From NCBI GenBank assembly GCA_002299495.1, contig DBNZ01000118.1, forward strand, positions 5,540 through 11,680: DNA of 6,141 nt. The letters run 5' to 3'. Shown here piece after piece: positions 1 through 5,732 of the stretch; the stretch's first letter is position 1; every line of letters starts with the position of its first letter. Under the pieces are notes generated by a model. The model had not been told where the DNA came from and did no database searches. It saw nothing but the letters and a program-made list of their open reading frames with translations. The stretch is from Methylococcaceae bacterium UBA659 (GTDB lineage: Bacteria; Pseudomonadota; Gammaproteobacteria; Methylococcales; Methylomonadaceae). Position numbers and translations under genes: made by a program.

Positions 1-27
1 ACAATAAGAGGCCTTGCCATCCAAGTT

Positions 28-36
28 TTATGCACA
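28..36 (+). promoter_or_regulatory. DnaA box, exact match TTATGCACA
   Basis: This 9-mer fits the DnaA consensus TTATNCACA at every fixed position. It lies 46 bp (start to start) from the second perfect box and in the same orientation. Confidence 0.75.
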
Positions 37-73
37 GGTTAACACACAAAAATTGGCTTATTTACACACAGAG

Positions 74-82
74 TTATCCACA
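74..82 (+). promoter_or_regulatory. DnaA box, exact match TTATCCACA (strongest class)
   Basis: TTATCCACA is the highest-affinity form of the DnaA box in E. coli (R1/R4 type). It ends one base before the reversed dnaA stop codon (84-86), so DnaA protein bound here would sit directly at the 3' end of its own gene. Confidence 0.8.
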
Positions 83-83
83 A

Positions 84-1400
84 TTAGTGCGACAAAGCCC
101 TTAACAAATGGGCATAGTCTTCAGAAATTCTATGGTCACTTTCCTTTAATTTGGCAATACGCTTACAAGCATTAATTACCGTGGTATGGTCGCGTCCCCC
201 AAAAGCGTCGCCTATTTCTGGCAGGCTATGCGAAGTCAATTCCCTGGCCAAACACATGGCGATTTGCCGGGGCCGGGTAACGGTTTGTTTGCGGTTTTTA
301 GAGACCAGGTCAAAGACCCGTATTTTGAAATGATCAGCGACAGTTTTTTGGATATTCTCGATGCTGATTAATTTATCCTGTAATGACAGCAAGTCATGCA
401 AGGCTTCTTTTGTGAAATCGATATTGATTTCACGCCCGGTAAATTGAGAGTTGGCAATAACCCGGCTCAAGGCGCCTTCTAAGTCACGGACATTACTGGG
501 AATACGTCTGGCAATAAAAAAAGCCACTTCTTGATTGAGGTTGACTTGTTTCAAAGCCGCTTTTTTGATGAGGATGGCGGCCCGGGTTTCCATATCAGGC
601 GGTTCGATGGATACCGGTAAACCGCAGCTAAAACGCGATTTAAGCCGGTCTTCTAACCCTGCAATTTCCTTTGGGTATTTATCGCAAGTAAGGATCACTT
701 GATGCTTTTTTTCAAGCAACGTATTGAAAGTATGGAAAAACTCTTCTTGTGATCGCTCTTTTCCAGCAAAAAATTGGATGTCGTCAATTAACAGCACATC
801 TATTCTTCGGTAATAATCCTTAAACGCATCAATCGCATTTTTCTGCAAGGCCTTGACCATGTCTTGGACAAATTTTTCTGAATTCAAGTAGACGATATTG
901 GTCGCAGGGATTTTTTCAAAAATGGCGTTTCCGATTGCATGCATCAAGTGTGTCTTACCTAGCCCAGAACTGCCATAAATGAGTAGAGGGTTATAAGCTT
1001 TCCCTTTGTTTTCAGAAACTTGAATGGATGCGGCCTTGGCCAGCTGGTTTGATTTTCCCTCGACAAAATTTTCAAAGGTGAAGGATTTATTGAGAAAGTT
1101 TTCGTTGGGTTTTTGCGGGTCTTTGGCTTTTTTCCCCGTCTCCAAAACCAGTCTAGAAGACGGTCTTGAGCCTATTTCAAGGCTTAAGCTTAAATGGCCA
1201 TTGGAAAACTCATCAATAGCGCCTAGTAGCTTGGGAAAATAATGTTGTTTTACCCAATCCAATACAAACTGATTTGGCGCGAGCAGTTTCAACCGGCCAT
1301 TTTCCTCAACAGCCTGAAGAGGCCTTATCCAAGTACTAAAGTCGGAGCTGGATATTTCATTTTCAAGTTTGGCCAGGCAGTTGTCCCAAATAGAACTCAT
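84..1400 (-). CDS. dnaA: Chromosomal replication initiator protein DnaA
   Basis: DnaA is the AAA+ ATPase that binds DnaA boxes and opens the origin for DnaB helicase loading. The 438-residue protein shows all family parts. Domain I (about 1-85) carries the usual W-D-N-C-L and F-S-T-W-I-R positions. The linker (about 86-105) is short, which explains the length against 467 in E. coli. Domain III follows from F-T-F-E-N-F (107-112), with Walker A GSSGLGKT (143-150), Walker B LLIDD (203-207), sensor-1 region LTCD (237-240), box VII DRLKSRF (251-257, holding the arginine-finger position) and sensor 2 NVRDLEGAL (303-311). Domain IV has the DNA-binding signature GRDHTTVINACKRI (402-415). The ATG start is preceded only by a weak GAG Shine-Dalgarno element but gives the expected N-terminus. 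The gene diverges from rpmH and would run into dnaN to the left. No clear sigma-70 promoter was found for it. Confidence 0.98.
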   Translation of the reverse strand: MSSIWDNCLAKLENEISSSDFSTWIRPLQAVEENGRLKLLAPNQFVLDWVKQHYFPKLLGAIDEFSNGHLSLSLEIGSRPSSRLVLETGKKAKDPQKPNENFLNKSFTFENFVEGKSNQLAKAASIQVSENKGKAYNPLLIYGSSGLGKTHLMHAIGNAIFEKIPATNIVYLNSEKFVQDMVKALQKNAIDAFKDYYRRIDVLLIDDIQFFAGKERSQEEFFHTFNTLLEKKHQVILTCDKYPKEIAGLEDRLKSRFSCGLPVSIEPPDMETRAAILIKKAALKQVNLNQEVAFFIARRIPSNVRDLEGALSRVIANSQFTGREINIDFTKEALHDLLSLQDKLISIENIQKTVADHFKIRVFDLVSKNRKQTVTRPRQIAMCLARELTSHSLPEIGDAFGGRDHTTVINACKRIAKLKESDHRISEDYAHLLRALSH

Positions 1401-1451
1401 CTCAATTTAAGAAAAATTGTAAAGTTGAAAATGCCCGGAAAAGTTAGGGCA

Positions 1452-1459
1452 GGGGGGGG
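1452..1459. repeat. Run of eight G residues in the dnaA leader
   Basis: A G8 homopolymer lies about 50 bp upstream of the dnaA start codon, in the spacer shared with rpmH, and is followed by C-G-G. Read in the dnaA direction it is a C8 run in the likely leader or promoter. A weak 5-bp inverted repeat (TGCCC 1432-1436, GGGCA 1447-1451) lies between it and dnaA. No function can be shown; such runs are also a common place for base-count errors. Confidence 0.5.
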
Positions 1460-1518
1460 CGGTCAAGATAGGTTTAATCGTCCGCACTATACATCATTGA
1501 AAACCTAAGGCTACAGAA

Positions 1519-1547
1519 TTGACACGTTAAAAGGATTAACTTAATAT
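1519..1547 (+). promoter_or_regulatory. Sigma-70 promoter of the rpmH operon
   Basis: A perfect -35 box TTGACA (1519-1524) is followed by exactly 17 bp and a near-perfect -10 box TAATAT (1542-1547). Transcription would begin near 1554, giving a leader of about 46 nt before the rpmH ATG. Strong promoters here are expected because L34 and RNase P protein are needed in proportion to growth. It is the only clear promoter seen for the five-gene operon. Confidence 0.85.
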
Positions 1548-1599
1548 GCCCAGTCTTTTTATCCGTTTTTGATAATAACCCCAGCAACAGGATTTAGTC

Positions 1600-1734
1600 A
1601 TGAAAAGAACATATCAACCCAGTAAAATCAAACGCGTAAGAACCCATGGCTTTCGCGCCAGAATGGCGACCGTCGGTGGCCGTAAGGTCATTAACGCACG
1701 CAGGGCCAAAGGGCGCGCAAAATTAGTAGTCTAG
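1600..1734 (+). CDS. rpmH: 50S ribosomal protein L34
   Basis: L34 is a small, very basic protein of the large ribosomal subunit. The 44-residue product begins MKRTYQPS and contains HGFRARMAT (16-24), GGRKV (26-30) and RRAKGRA (34-40), the diagnostic L34 pattern; E. coli L34 has 46 residues. The ATG lies 7 nt after the Shine-Dalgarno-like ACAGGA (1587-1592). It is the first gene of the operon, directly behind a consensus promoter and 11 nt ahead of rnpA. Its divergence from dnaA is the standard gammaproteobacterial order. Confidence 0.98.
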   Translation: MKRTYQPSKIKRVRTHGFRARMATVGGRKVINARRAKGRAKLVV

Positions 1735-1745
1735 GCTTATGTGGC

Positions 1746-2111
1746 GTGGTGTCTGAGGACTTCGGCTTCCCCCCCCTCCTTAGGCTAAAGAAACCCGCTG
1801 AATTTAAAAAAGTTTTTGCGAAACCTGTCAAGTCCAGCGATCAGTATTTCACCTTGTTGGCAATTAAGAATAATCTAGACTACCCTCGCCTAGGATTGGC
1901 GATAGCAAAAAAAAATATTAAAAAAGCAGTGCAAAGGAATCTGATAAAACGCACGGTAAGGGAACACTTCAGGTTACAACAAGACCTTGGCGGCATTGAT
2001 GTCGTCGTCCTCGCCCATCGTGAGGTTATCGGCGTACCAATGGATTTGTTAAGAAAATCATTGGCAAAGCACTGGCAAAAATTAAAAACCCGATGCGCTT
2101 CATACTCATAA
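1746..2111 (+). CDS. rnpA: Ribonuclease P protein component
   Basis: RnpA is the basic protein cofactor of the RNase P ribozyme, which removes 5' leaders from precursor tRNAs. The 121-residue protein (E. coli 119) has the N-terminal pattern L-R-L-K-K-P-A-E-F (12-20), the P-R-L-G-L-A-I-A-K-K strand (47-56) and the conserved basic RNR-type helix QRNLIKRTVREHFR (63-76) that contacts the RNA. The start is a GTG, as in many rnpA genes; a second GTG follows at 1749 and cannot be excluded. No strong Shine-Dalgarno element is visible, so coupling to rpmH 11 nt upstream is likely. The 3' end overlaps yidD by 19 nt. A run of nine A residues (1907-1915) lies in the Lys-Lys-Asn codons of the basic region. 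Confidence 0.96.
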   Translation: MVSEDFGFPPLLRLKKPAEFKKVFAKPVKSSDQYFTLLAIKNNLDYPRLGLAIAKKNIKKAVQRNLIKRTVREHFRLQQDLGGIDVVVLAHREVIGVPMDLLRKSLAKHWQKLKTRCASYS

Positions 2112-2317
2112 CCCTAATAAAGGGCTACAAGCTTTTTATCAGCCCCTTGCTGGGTTCCCACTGCCGTTTTTACCCAAGTTGTTCCAGCTATTCATTAGAA
2201 GCTATACAACGACATGGTGCGTTGTTAGGTTGTTATCTTACGGTAAAACGATTACTGAAATGCCATCCTTTTCATGAGGGCGGCATGGATCCTGTTCCAG
2301 AAAAACTGGGTAAATAA
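2093..2317 (+). CDS. yidD: Membrane protein insertion efficiency factor YidD
   Basis: YidD is a small inner-membrane-associated protein (DUF37/UPF0161) that helps YidC-dependent insertion of membrane proteins. The 74-residue product shows the family pattern: an amphipathic N-terminal helix, I-S-P-L-L-G (16-21), the cysteine motif CRFYPSCSSY (24-33), LTVKRLLKCHPFH (49-61) and a terminal GG-DPVP (63-69). It is shorter than the 85 residues of E. coli, with little tail at either end. It starts inside the end of rnpA (19-nt overlap, different frame) with no clear Shine-Dalgarno element, so translation is probably coupled to rnpA. No ATG, GTG or TTG lies just upstream in frame. yidC follows after 2 nt. 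Confidence 0.96.
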   Translation: MRFILITLIKGYKLFISPLLGSHCRFYPSCSSYSLEAIQRHGALLGCYLTVKRLLKCHPFHEGGMDPVPEKLGK

Positions 2318-2319
2318 GA

Positions 2320-4035
2320 ATGGATAATTTAAGATTTGTGCTGGTCATCGTTTTTGCCATGCTGATCGTTTTGATGATGCAGGCATGGGAGGCCGATTAT
2401 GGCCCGAAACCACCTGTGGCGGCTATAGATTCAAAGGATGCAGAACCGGCCAGGGAAGACTTGCCGCAAGCTTATCATGAACCGGGCAAATCGGTTGAAA
2501 GTGGGGTCACCCCGTTAACACCGCTGGTCACCGGTGATCAGGAACCGGCAAATCCTATCATCACCGTAACAACAGACGTCATAGTCGTGGAAATTGATAG
2601 TAAAGGCGGCACGCTCCGTAACCTGGATTTACTCGATTACCCTGTTGAAAAAGACAACACCGCTGTGAATACCCTTCGCGCTTGGGTAGGTTTGCCTGTC
2701 GCAGAGAAAAACCATGCCCCTATCAGATTATTTAACGCCGATCCAGATAAATTGTTTTTGGCACAAAGCGGTTTGATCGCCGGGGATGGCGATAATGCCG
2801 CACCCAACCATTACACCTTGTTCAATATCGAACAACAAAGCCACACCCTACCACTAGGCCAGGATGCGCTGGCCGTGCCGCTGACATGGACCGGAAACGA
2901 CGGCTTAAAAGTGACAAAAACCTTTGTCTTCAAGCGGGGCAGGTATGACATCACGGTAACCCAAGAGATTCAAAACAACACTGGCCAGGCTTGGTCGGGT
3001 CGTCAGTACAGTCAATTATTGCGGTTGCCGATGGCAGAAAGCCCAGTGGGTTTTCTGACCGGCGGCATGCAGGCATTTGATGGCGGTGTCATTTATACTC
3101 AACAGGATAAGTTTCAAAAAATCAGTTTTGATGACATGGCAAATAACGACTTGGAGGTTTCGACACTGGGCGGGTGGACGGGGATGATCCAACATTATTT
3201 TGCCTCCGCTTGGATTCCCCCGCTTGACCAAGAAAATCACCTCTATACCAAGGCGTTAAAGGAAGGGCATTTTGTCATCGGTTCGTATTCCCCGGCTATA
3301 ACGGTGCCAGCCAACAGCACGGCAAAATTGAGTTCCCGTTTATATGCCGGCCCAAAAATTCAGCCTGTGATGGAGGAAGTGGCCCAAGGGCTTGAGCTGA
3401 CCGTCGATTACAGCGTCCTGACCTTTATTGGCAAACCGATTTATTGGCTATTAAACCAATTTCATAGTGTCACAGGCAATTGGGGGGTGGCGATTATTGG
3501 CGTCACTTTGTGTATTAAGCTACTGTTTTTTCCGTTATCTCAGGCCAGCTTCAAATCGATGGCGAAAATGCGCAAGATCCAGCCCCGCCTGAAAGACTTG
3601 CAAGAACGCTTCAAGGATGACCGGATGCGCTTCAACAATGAAATGATGGCCTTGTATAAAAAGGAAAAAGTGAACCCTTTAGGCGGCTGTTTGCCGGTAT
3701 TGGTACAGATACCCGTGTTCATGTGCCTATACTGGGTGTTAAGCGAGACCGTGGAGTTTAGGCAAGCCCCGTTTATTTTCTGGATACAAGATTTATCAGT
3801 GGAAGACCCATTCTACATATTGCCCCTGATTATGGGTTTGACCATGAAGATACAACAAAGCCTGAACCCGGCCCCGATTGATCCGGTGCAAGCTAAAGTG
3901 ATGCGGATGTTCCCGGTCATATTTACCGTTTTCTTCTTATTTTTCCCCGCAGGTTTGGTGTTGTACTGGGTGGTCAACAACACCTTATCCATCCTGCAGC
4001 AATGGTACATCACCAAAAGCATTGCGGCAGAATAA
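2320..4035 (+). CDS. yidC: Membrane protein insertase YidC (Oxa1 family)
   Basis: YidC inserts and folds inner-membrane proteins, alone or with SecYEG. The 571-residue protein has the Gram-negative layout: an N-terminal membrane segment (about 5-22), a large periplasmic P1 domain (about 30-360, beta-rich, least conserved), and the Oxa1-like core. Core membrane segments lie near 385-405, 455-475, 495-512 and 527-560. Core motifs include NWGVAIIGVT (387-396), SMAKMRKIQPRL (413-424) starting the cytoplasmic hairpin, KEKVNPLGGCLP (448-459), RQAPFIFWIQDLS (481-493) and FPAGLVLYWVVNN (542-554). The groove position that is Arg366 in E. coli appears to be Lys400 here, which keeps the positive charge. 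The gene is 2 nt from yidD and 3 nt from mnmE. Confidence 0.98.
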   Translation: MDNLRFVLVIVFAMLIVLMMQAWEADYGPKPPVAAIDSKDAEPAREDLPQAYHEPGKSVESGVTPLTPLVTGDQEPANPIITVTTDVIVVEIDSKGGTLRNLDLLDYPVEKDNTAVNTLRAWVGLPVAEKNHAPIRLFNADPDKLFLAQSGLIAGDGDNAAPNHYTLFNIEQQSHTLPLGQDALAVPLTWTGNDGLKVTKTFVFKRGRYDITVTQEIQNNTGQAWSGRQYSQLLRLPMAESPVGFLTGGMQAFDGGVIYTQQDKFQKISFDDMANNDLEVSTLGGWTGMIQHYFASAWIPPLDQENHLYTKALKEGHFVIGSYSPAITVPANSTAKLSSRLYAGPKIQPVMEEVAQGLELTVDYSVLTFIGKPIYWLLNQFHSVTGNWGVAIIGVTLCIKLLFFPLSQASFKSMAKMRKIQPRLKDLQERFKDDRMRFNNEMMALYKKEKVNPLGGCLPVLVQIPVFMCLYWVLSETVEFRQAPFIFWIQDLSVEDPFYILPLIMGLTMKIQQSLNPAPIDPVQAKVMRMFPVIFTVFFLFFPAGLVLYWVVNNTLSILQQWYITKSIAAE

Positions 4036-4038
4036 ACG

Positions 4039-5385
4039 GTGGTCGTTGAATTTTCAGAAACTATCGCCGCCATTGCCACCGCAGCTGGAAATGGCGGCGT
4101 AGGCATCATCCGCATATCCGGCTTGTTAGCCGAAGACATCGCCGAACACATTTGCGCTAAACCATTACAGGCAAGAACCGCCCACTTCGTGTCGTTCAAA
4201 GATCATGACGATAGCGTCATCGACACCGGCATCGCCCTCTTCTTTCCGTCCCCTTTTTCTTATACCGGCGAAGACATCTTAGAGCTGCAAGCGCATGGCG
4301 GCGGCGTAGTCCTCAATATGCTGCTTAAGCGGGTTCTTTCTTTAGGCGCACGTTTAGCCCGTCCAGGGGAATTTACTGAGCGCGCATACTTGAACGATAA
4401 GCTCGATCTGGCGCAAGCAGAAGCCGTGGCCGATTTGATCCATGCGACGACCGAACAATCGGCTCGTTCCGCCCAAAACTCCATGCAAGGCCTGTTTTCA
4501 AAGCAAATCAACGAATTGGTGGAAGAACTCACGGAGCTTAGGATTTACGTCGAGGCGGCCATTGATTTTGTGGATGAAGACATAGATTTTCTCAGCGATG
4601 GCATCGTGGAAAACCGCATGGTCAAGCTGTTAGACAAAGTTAGCAAAATCCAACAAACAGCCAGGCAGGGACGGCTATTGCGCGATGGTATGAACATCGT
4701 TATAGCGGGCAAACCCAATGCGGGTAAATCCAGTTTGCTCAATTGCTTAGCCGGCCATGAAGCGGCGATAGTCACAGATATTGCCGGGACCACCCGGGAT
4801 ATACTAAGGGAACGCATCCAACTCGATGGTATGCCGTTGCATATTATCGACACCGCAGGGTTAAGGGACAGCGAAAACGTAGTCGAACAAGAAGGCATCC
4901 GCCGCGCCCATGCAGAAATCAACAAAGCCGATAAAATCCTTTTTTTGATTGATGTCAATGAACCCGAACCGAATGCGGAAATAGCCCGCTTTCCTGGCCA
5001 TCTTGATGTCATCCGAATCTATAACAAGATAGACTTGCACGGCATACCTGCGGCCATTAAACAAACAGGGCAAGGTACCGAAATCTATTTGTCCGTCAAA
5101 ACCGGCGCCGGTGTCCATTTGCTAAAAGAACATTTAAAAGAAAGCATTGGTTACCAAGAAACGGCACAGAATGTGTTTACCGCCCGGATCCGCCATCTAG
5201 AAGCCTTGCAACGTGCCCATGAATTTATCCATTCAGCGCTGGCCAACTTACAAGTTAACCGGGCAGGCGAGCTGGCGGCGGAAGACCTACGACAAGCACA
5301 AAACAGTTTGTCTGAAATCACCGGCCAGTTCAGTTCGGATGATTTGTTAGGAAAAATATTTTCTAGTTTCTGTATTGGCAAATAA
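4039..5385 (+). CDS. mnmE: tRNA uridine-5-carboxymethylaminomethyl(34) synthesis GTPase MnmE
   Basis: MnmE works with MnmG in the cytoplasm to modify the wobble uridine (U34) of certain tRNAs, using GTP, a tetrahydrofolate one-carbon unit and glycine or ammonium. The 448-residue protein (E. coli 454) has the N-terminal folate-binding domain (about 1-120, with G-G-V-G-I-I-R-I-S-G and R-P-G-E-F-T-E-R-A), a helical domain, and an inserted G domain: G1 GKPNAGKS (224-231), G2 GTTRD (250-254), G3 DTAG (271-274), G4 NKID (329-332) and G5-like SVKTG (352-356). It ends with the family's CIGK tail (Cys445). GTG at 4039 is the only reasonable start, since the yidC stop lies one codon upstream in the same frame. 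The gene is complete although an element seems to be inserted at its end. Confidence 0.98.
   Translation: MVVEFSETIAAIATAAGNGGVGIIRISGLLAEDIAEHICAKPLQARTAHFVSFKDHDDSVIDTGIALFFPSPFSYTGEDILELQAHGGGVVLNMLLKRVLSLGARLARPGEFTERAYLNDKLDLAQAEAVADLIHATTEQSARSAQNSMQGLFSKQINELVEELTELRIYVEAAIDFVDEDIDFLSDGIVENRMVKLLDKVSKIQQTARQGRLLRDGMNIVIAGKPNAGKSSLLNCLAGHEAAIVTDIAGTTRDILRERIQLDGMPLHIIDTAGLRDSENVVEQEGIRRAHAEINKADKILFLIDVNEPEPNAEIARFPGHLDVIRIYNKIDLHGIPAAIKQTGQGTEIYLSVKTGAGVHLLKEHLKESIGYQETAQNVFTARIRHLEALQRAHEFIHSALANLQVNRAGELAAEDLRQAQNSLSEITGQFSSDDLLGKIFSSFCIGK
5368..5385 (+). other. Candidate attachment core (att) at the 3' end of mnmE
   Basis: The last 18 bases of mnmE, TTCTGTATTGGCAAATAA, encode the FCIGK tail in part plus the stop codon. 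They fit the SGI1-type attachment consensus TTCTGTATYGGYAARTAA as I recall it from the literature on islands inserted in mnmE (also called trmE or thdF). An integrase gene starts 347 bases downstream. Because the core includes the stop codon, integration here leaves MnmE intact. The sequence is also simply conserved mnmE coding DNA, so its use as att by this element is inference. A second copy (the other att) should exist beyond the right window edge. Confidence 0.55.
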
Positions 5386-5386
5386 C

Positions 5387-5416
5387 AAGCCTTCCGGCGT
5401 AGTCCGAAGCCTTCCG
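5387..5416 (+). repeat. 10-bp direct repeat AAGCCTTCCG next to the att core
   Basis: AAGCCTTCCG occurs at 5387-5396 and 5407-5416, spaced 20 bp start to start (about two helical turns), beginning two bases after the mnmE stop codon. The position beside a candidate att core would suit recombinase or accessory-protein binding, but no function is shown. Confidence 0.5.
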
Positions 5417-5429
5417 CAAAAAACCCCGT

Positions 5430-5454
5430 AATCCCGCGTAACTGCGGGATTTTT
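5430..5454 (+). terminator. Intrinsic terminator downstream of mnmE
   Basis: A perfect 8-bp stem AATCCCGC (5430-5437) / GCGGGATT (5444-5451) with a 6-base loop runs into a T tract (5450-5454). It lies 45 nt after the mnmE stop and would end the rpmH-mnmE operon transcript. An A run (5418-5423) upstream gives partial symmetry. It lies on the element side of the candidate att core. Confidence 0.85.
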
Positions 5455-5711
5455 GTTCCGATGATGGCTTGCATGTTCCGCACAAATCCGCTTAAATATG
5501 TTCCCATATGTGTGCCCAAGATGGAAAGCGGTGTTCCCAAGGTAACGCGGTGGTGTTCCCTAAACCCCTTTTCAGAGAGCGGATAAATCACTTTCATCAT
5601 GGGAACACAAGGCGGGTAAATCGCATGTATGACTTGCCAGTAAAGGCTTTCATGCGGTGTTCCCAAGGTGAAATGGTGTTCCCAAGATCAAGCGGGTTTT
5701 CATGGGAACAC
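5454..5711. repeat. Array of GTGTTCCC motifs before the integrase gene
   Basis: Six exact copies of GTGTTCCC lie within 181 bp: plus strand at 5531, 5553, 5657 and 5676; minus strand at 5601-5608 and 5704-5711. The order plus, plus, minus occurs twice. Two plus copies share the 16-mer GCGGTGTTCCCAAGGT (5528-5543, 5654-5669). The two minus copies share the 12-mer TCATGGGAACAC (5597-5608, 5700-5711). Weaker relatives continue leftward: ATGTTCCC 5498-5505, ATGTTCCG 5473-5480 and TTGTTCCG 5453-5460. Spacing between neighbours on one strand is mostly about 19-25 bp. The likely role is arm-type binding sites of the adjacent recombinase, or operators for int. The surrounding 5386-5732 stretch has no convincing gene. 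Confidence 0.75.
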
Positions 5712-5720
5712 GCACTGCGG

Positions 5721-5726
5721 AAGGGG
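5721..5726 (+). promoter_or_regulatory. Ribosome binding site of the integrase gene
   Basis: AAGGGG sits 6 nt before the ATG at 5733, a good Shine-Dalgarno match and distance. An in-frame TGA at 5727-5729 rules out any earlier start, so this site fixes the integrase N-terminus. Confidence 0.8.
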
Positions 5727-5732
5727 TGAATC

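Larger units (their letters stand above)
1..83. other. oriC: Candidate oriC segment downstream of dnaA (cut by window edge)
   Basis: This AT-rich non-coding stretch follows the dnaA stop codon and presumably lies between dnaA and dnaN. It holds two perfect DnaA boxes (28-36 and 74-82), a one-mismatch box TTATTTACA at 58-66, and a poor two-mismatch site at 40-48, all reading TTATNCACA on the plus strand. Clustered, co-oriented boxes beside dnaA are the hallmark of a bacterial origin, and several gammaproteobacteria and Gram-positives use the dnaA-dnaN spacer. No such boxes were found in the dnaA-rpmH spacer. The unwinding element and the rest of the spacer would lie to the left, outside the window. 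That this is the active origin is inference. Confidence 0.6.

Noticed and set aside
1..20. Possible dnaN start (minus strand ATG at 18-20)
   Set aside because: The few visible codons read M-A-R-P-L-I, unlike the usual DnaN start (M-K-F-type), and no Shine-Dalgarno element is clear; dnaN probably begins further left.
1486..1491. Possible dnaA -10 box (TATAGT on the minus strand)
   Set aside because: No acceptable -35 hexamer lies 16-18 bp upstream and the extended -10 TG is out of register; too weak to annotate.
1242..1508. Plus-strand open frame of 88 codons over the dnaA start
   Set aside because: It is antisense to the dnaA N-terminus and runs through the G8 tract; no ribosome binding site or family pattern.
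3813..4199. Minus-strand open frame of 128 codons over the yidC-mnmE junction
   Set aside because: It is antisense to two strongly conserved genes and shows no motif of its own.
5151..5666. Minus-strand open frame of 171 codons across the end of mnmE and the repeat region
   Set aside because: Its first third is the mirror of repeat-rich non-coding DNA and the rest lies antisense to conserved mnmE codons; no recognisable motif and no good ribosome binding site.
5531..5711. Repeat array considered as a CRISPR or tandem repeat
   Set aside because: Repeat units are too short (8-16 bp), occur on both strands and have irregular spacing, unlike CRISPR repeats of 23-40 bp with constant spacers.
5508..5729. 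Plus-strand open frame of 73 codons between mnmE and the integrase
   Set aside because: The product is made largely of translated GTGTTCCC repeats (C-S-Q-G twice) with no family resemblance; better explained as non-coding DNA with binding sites.
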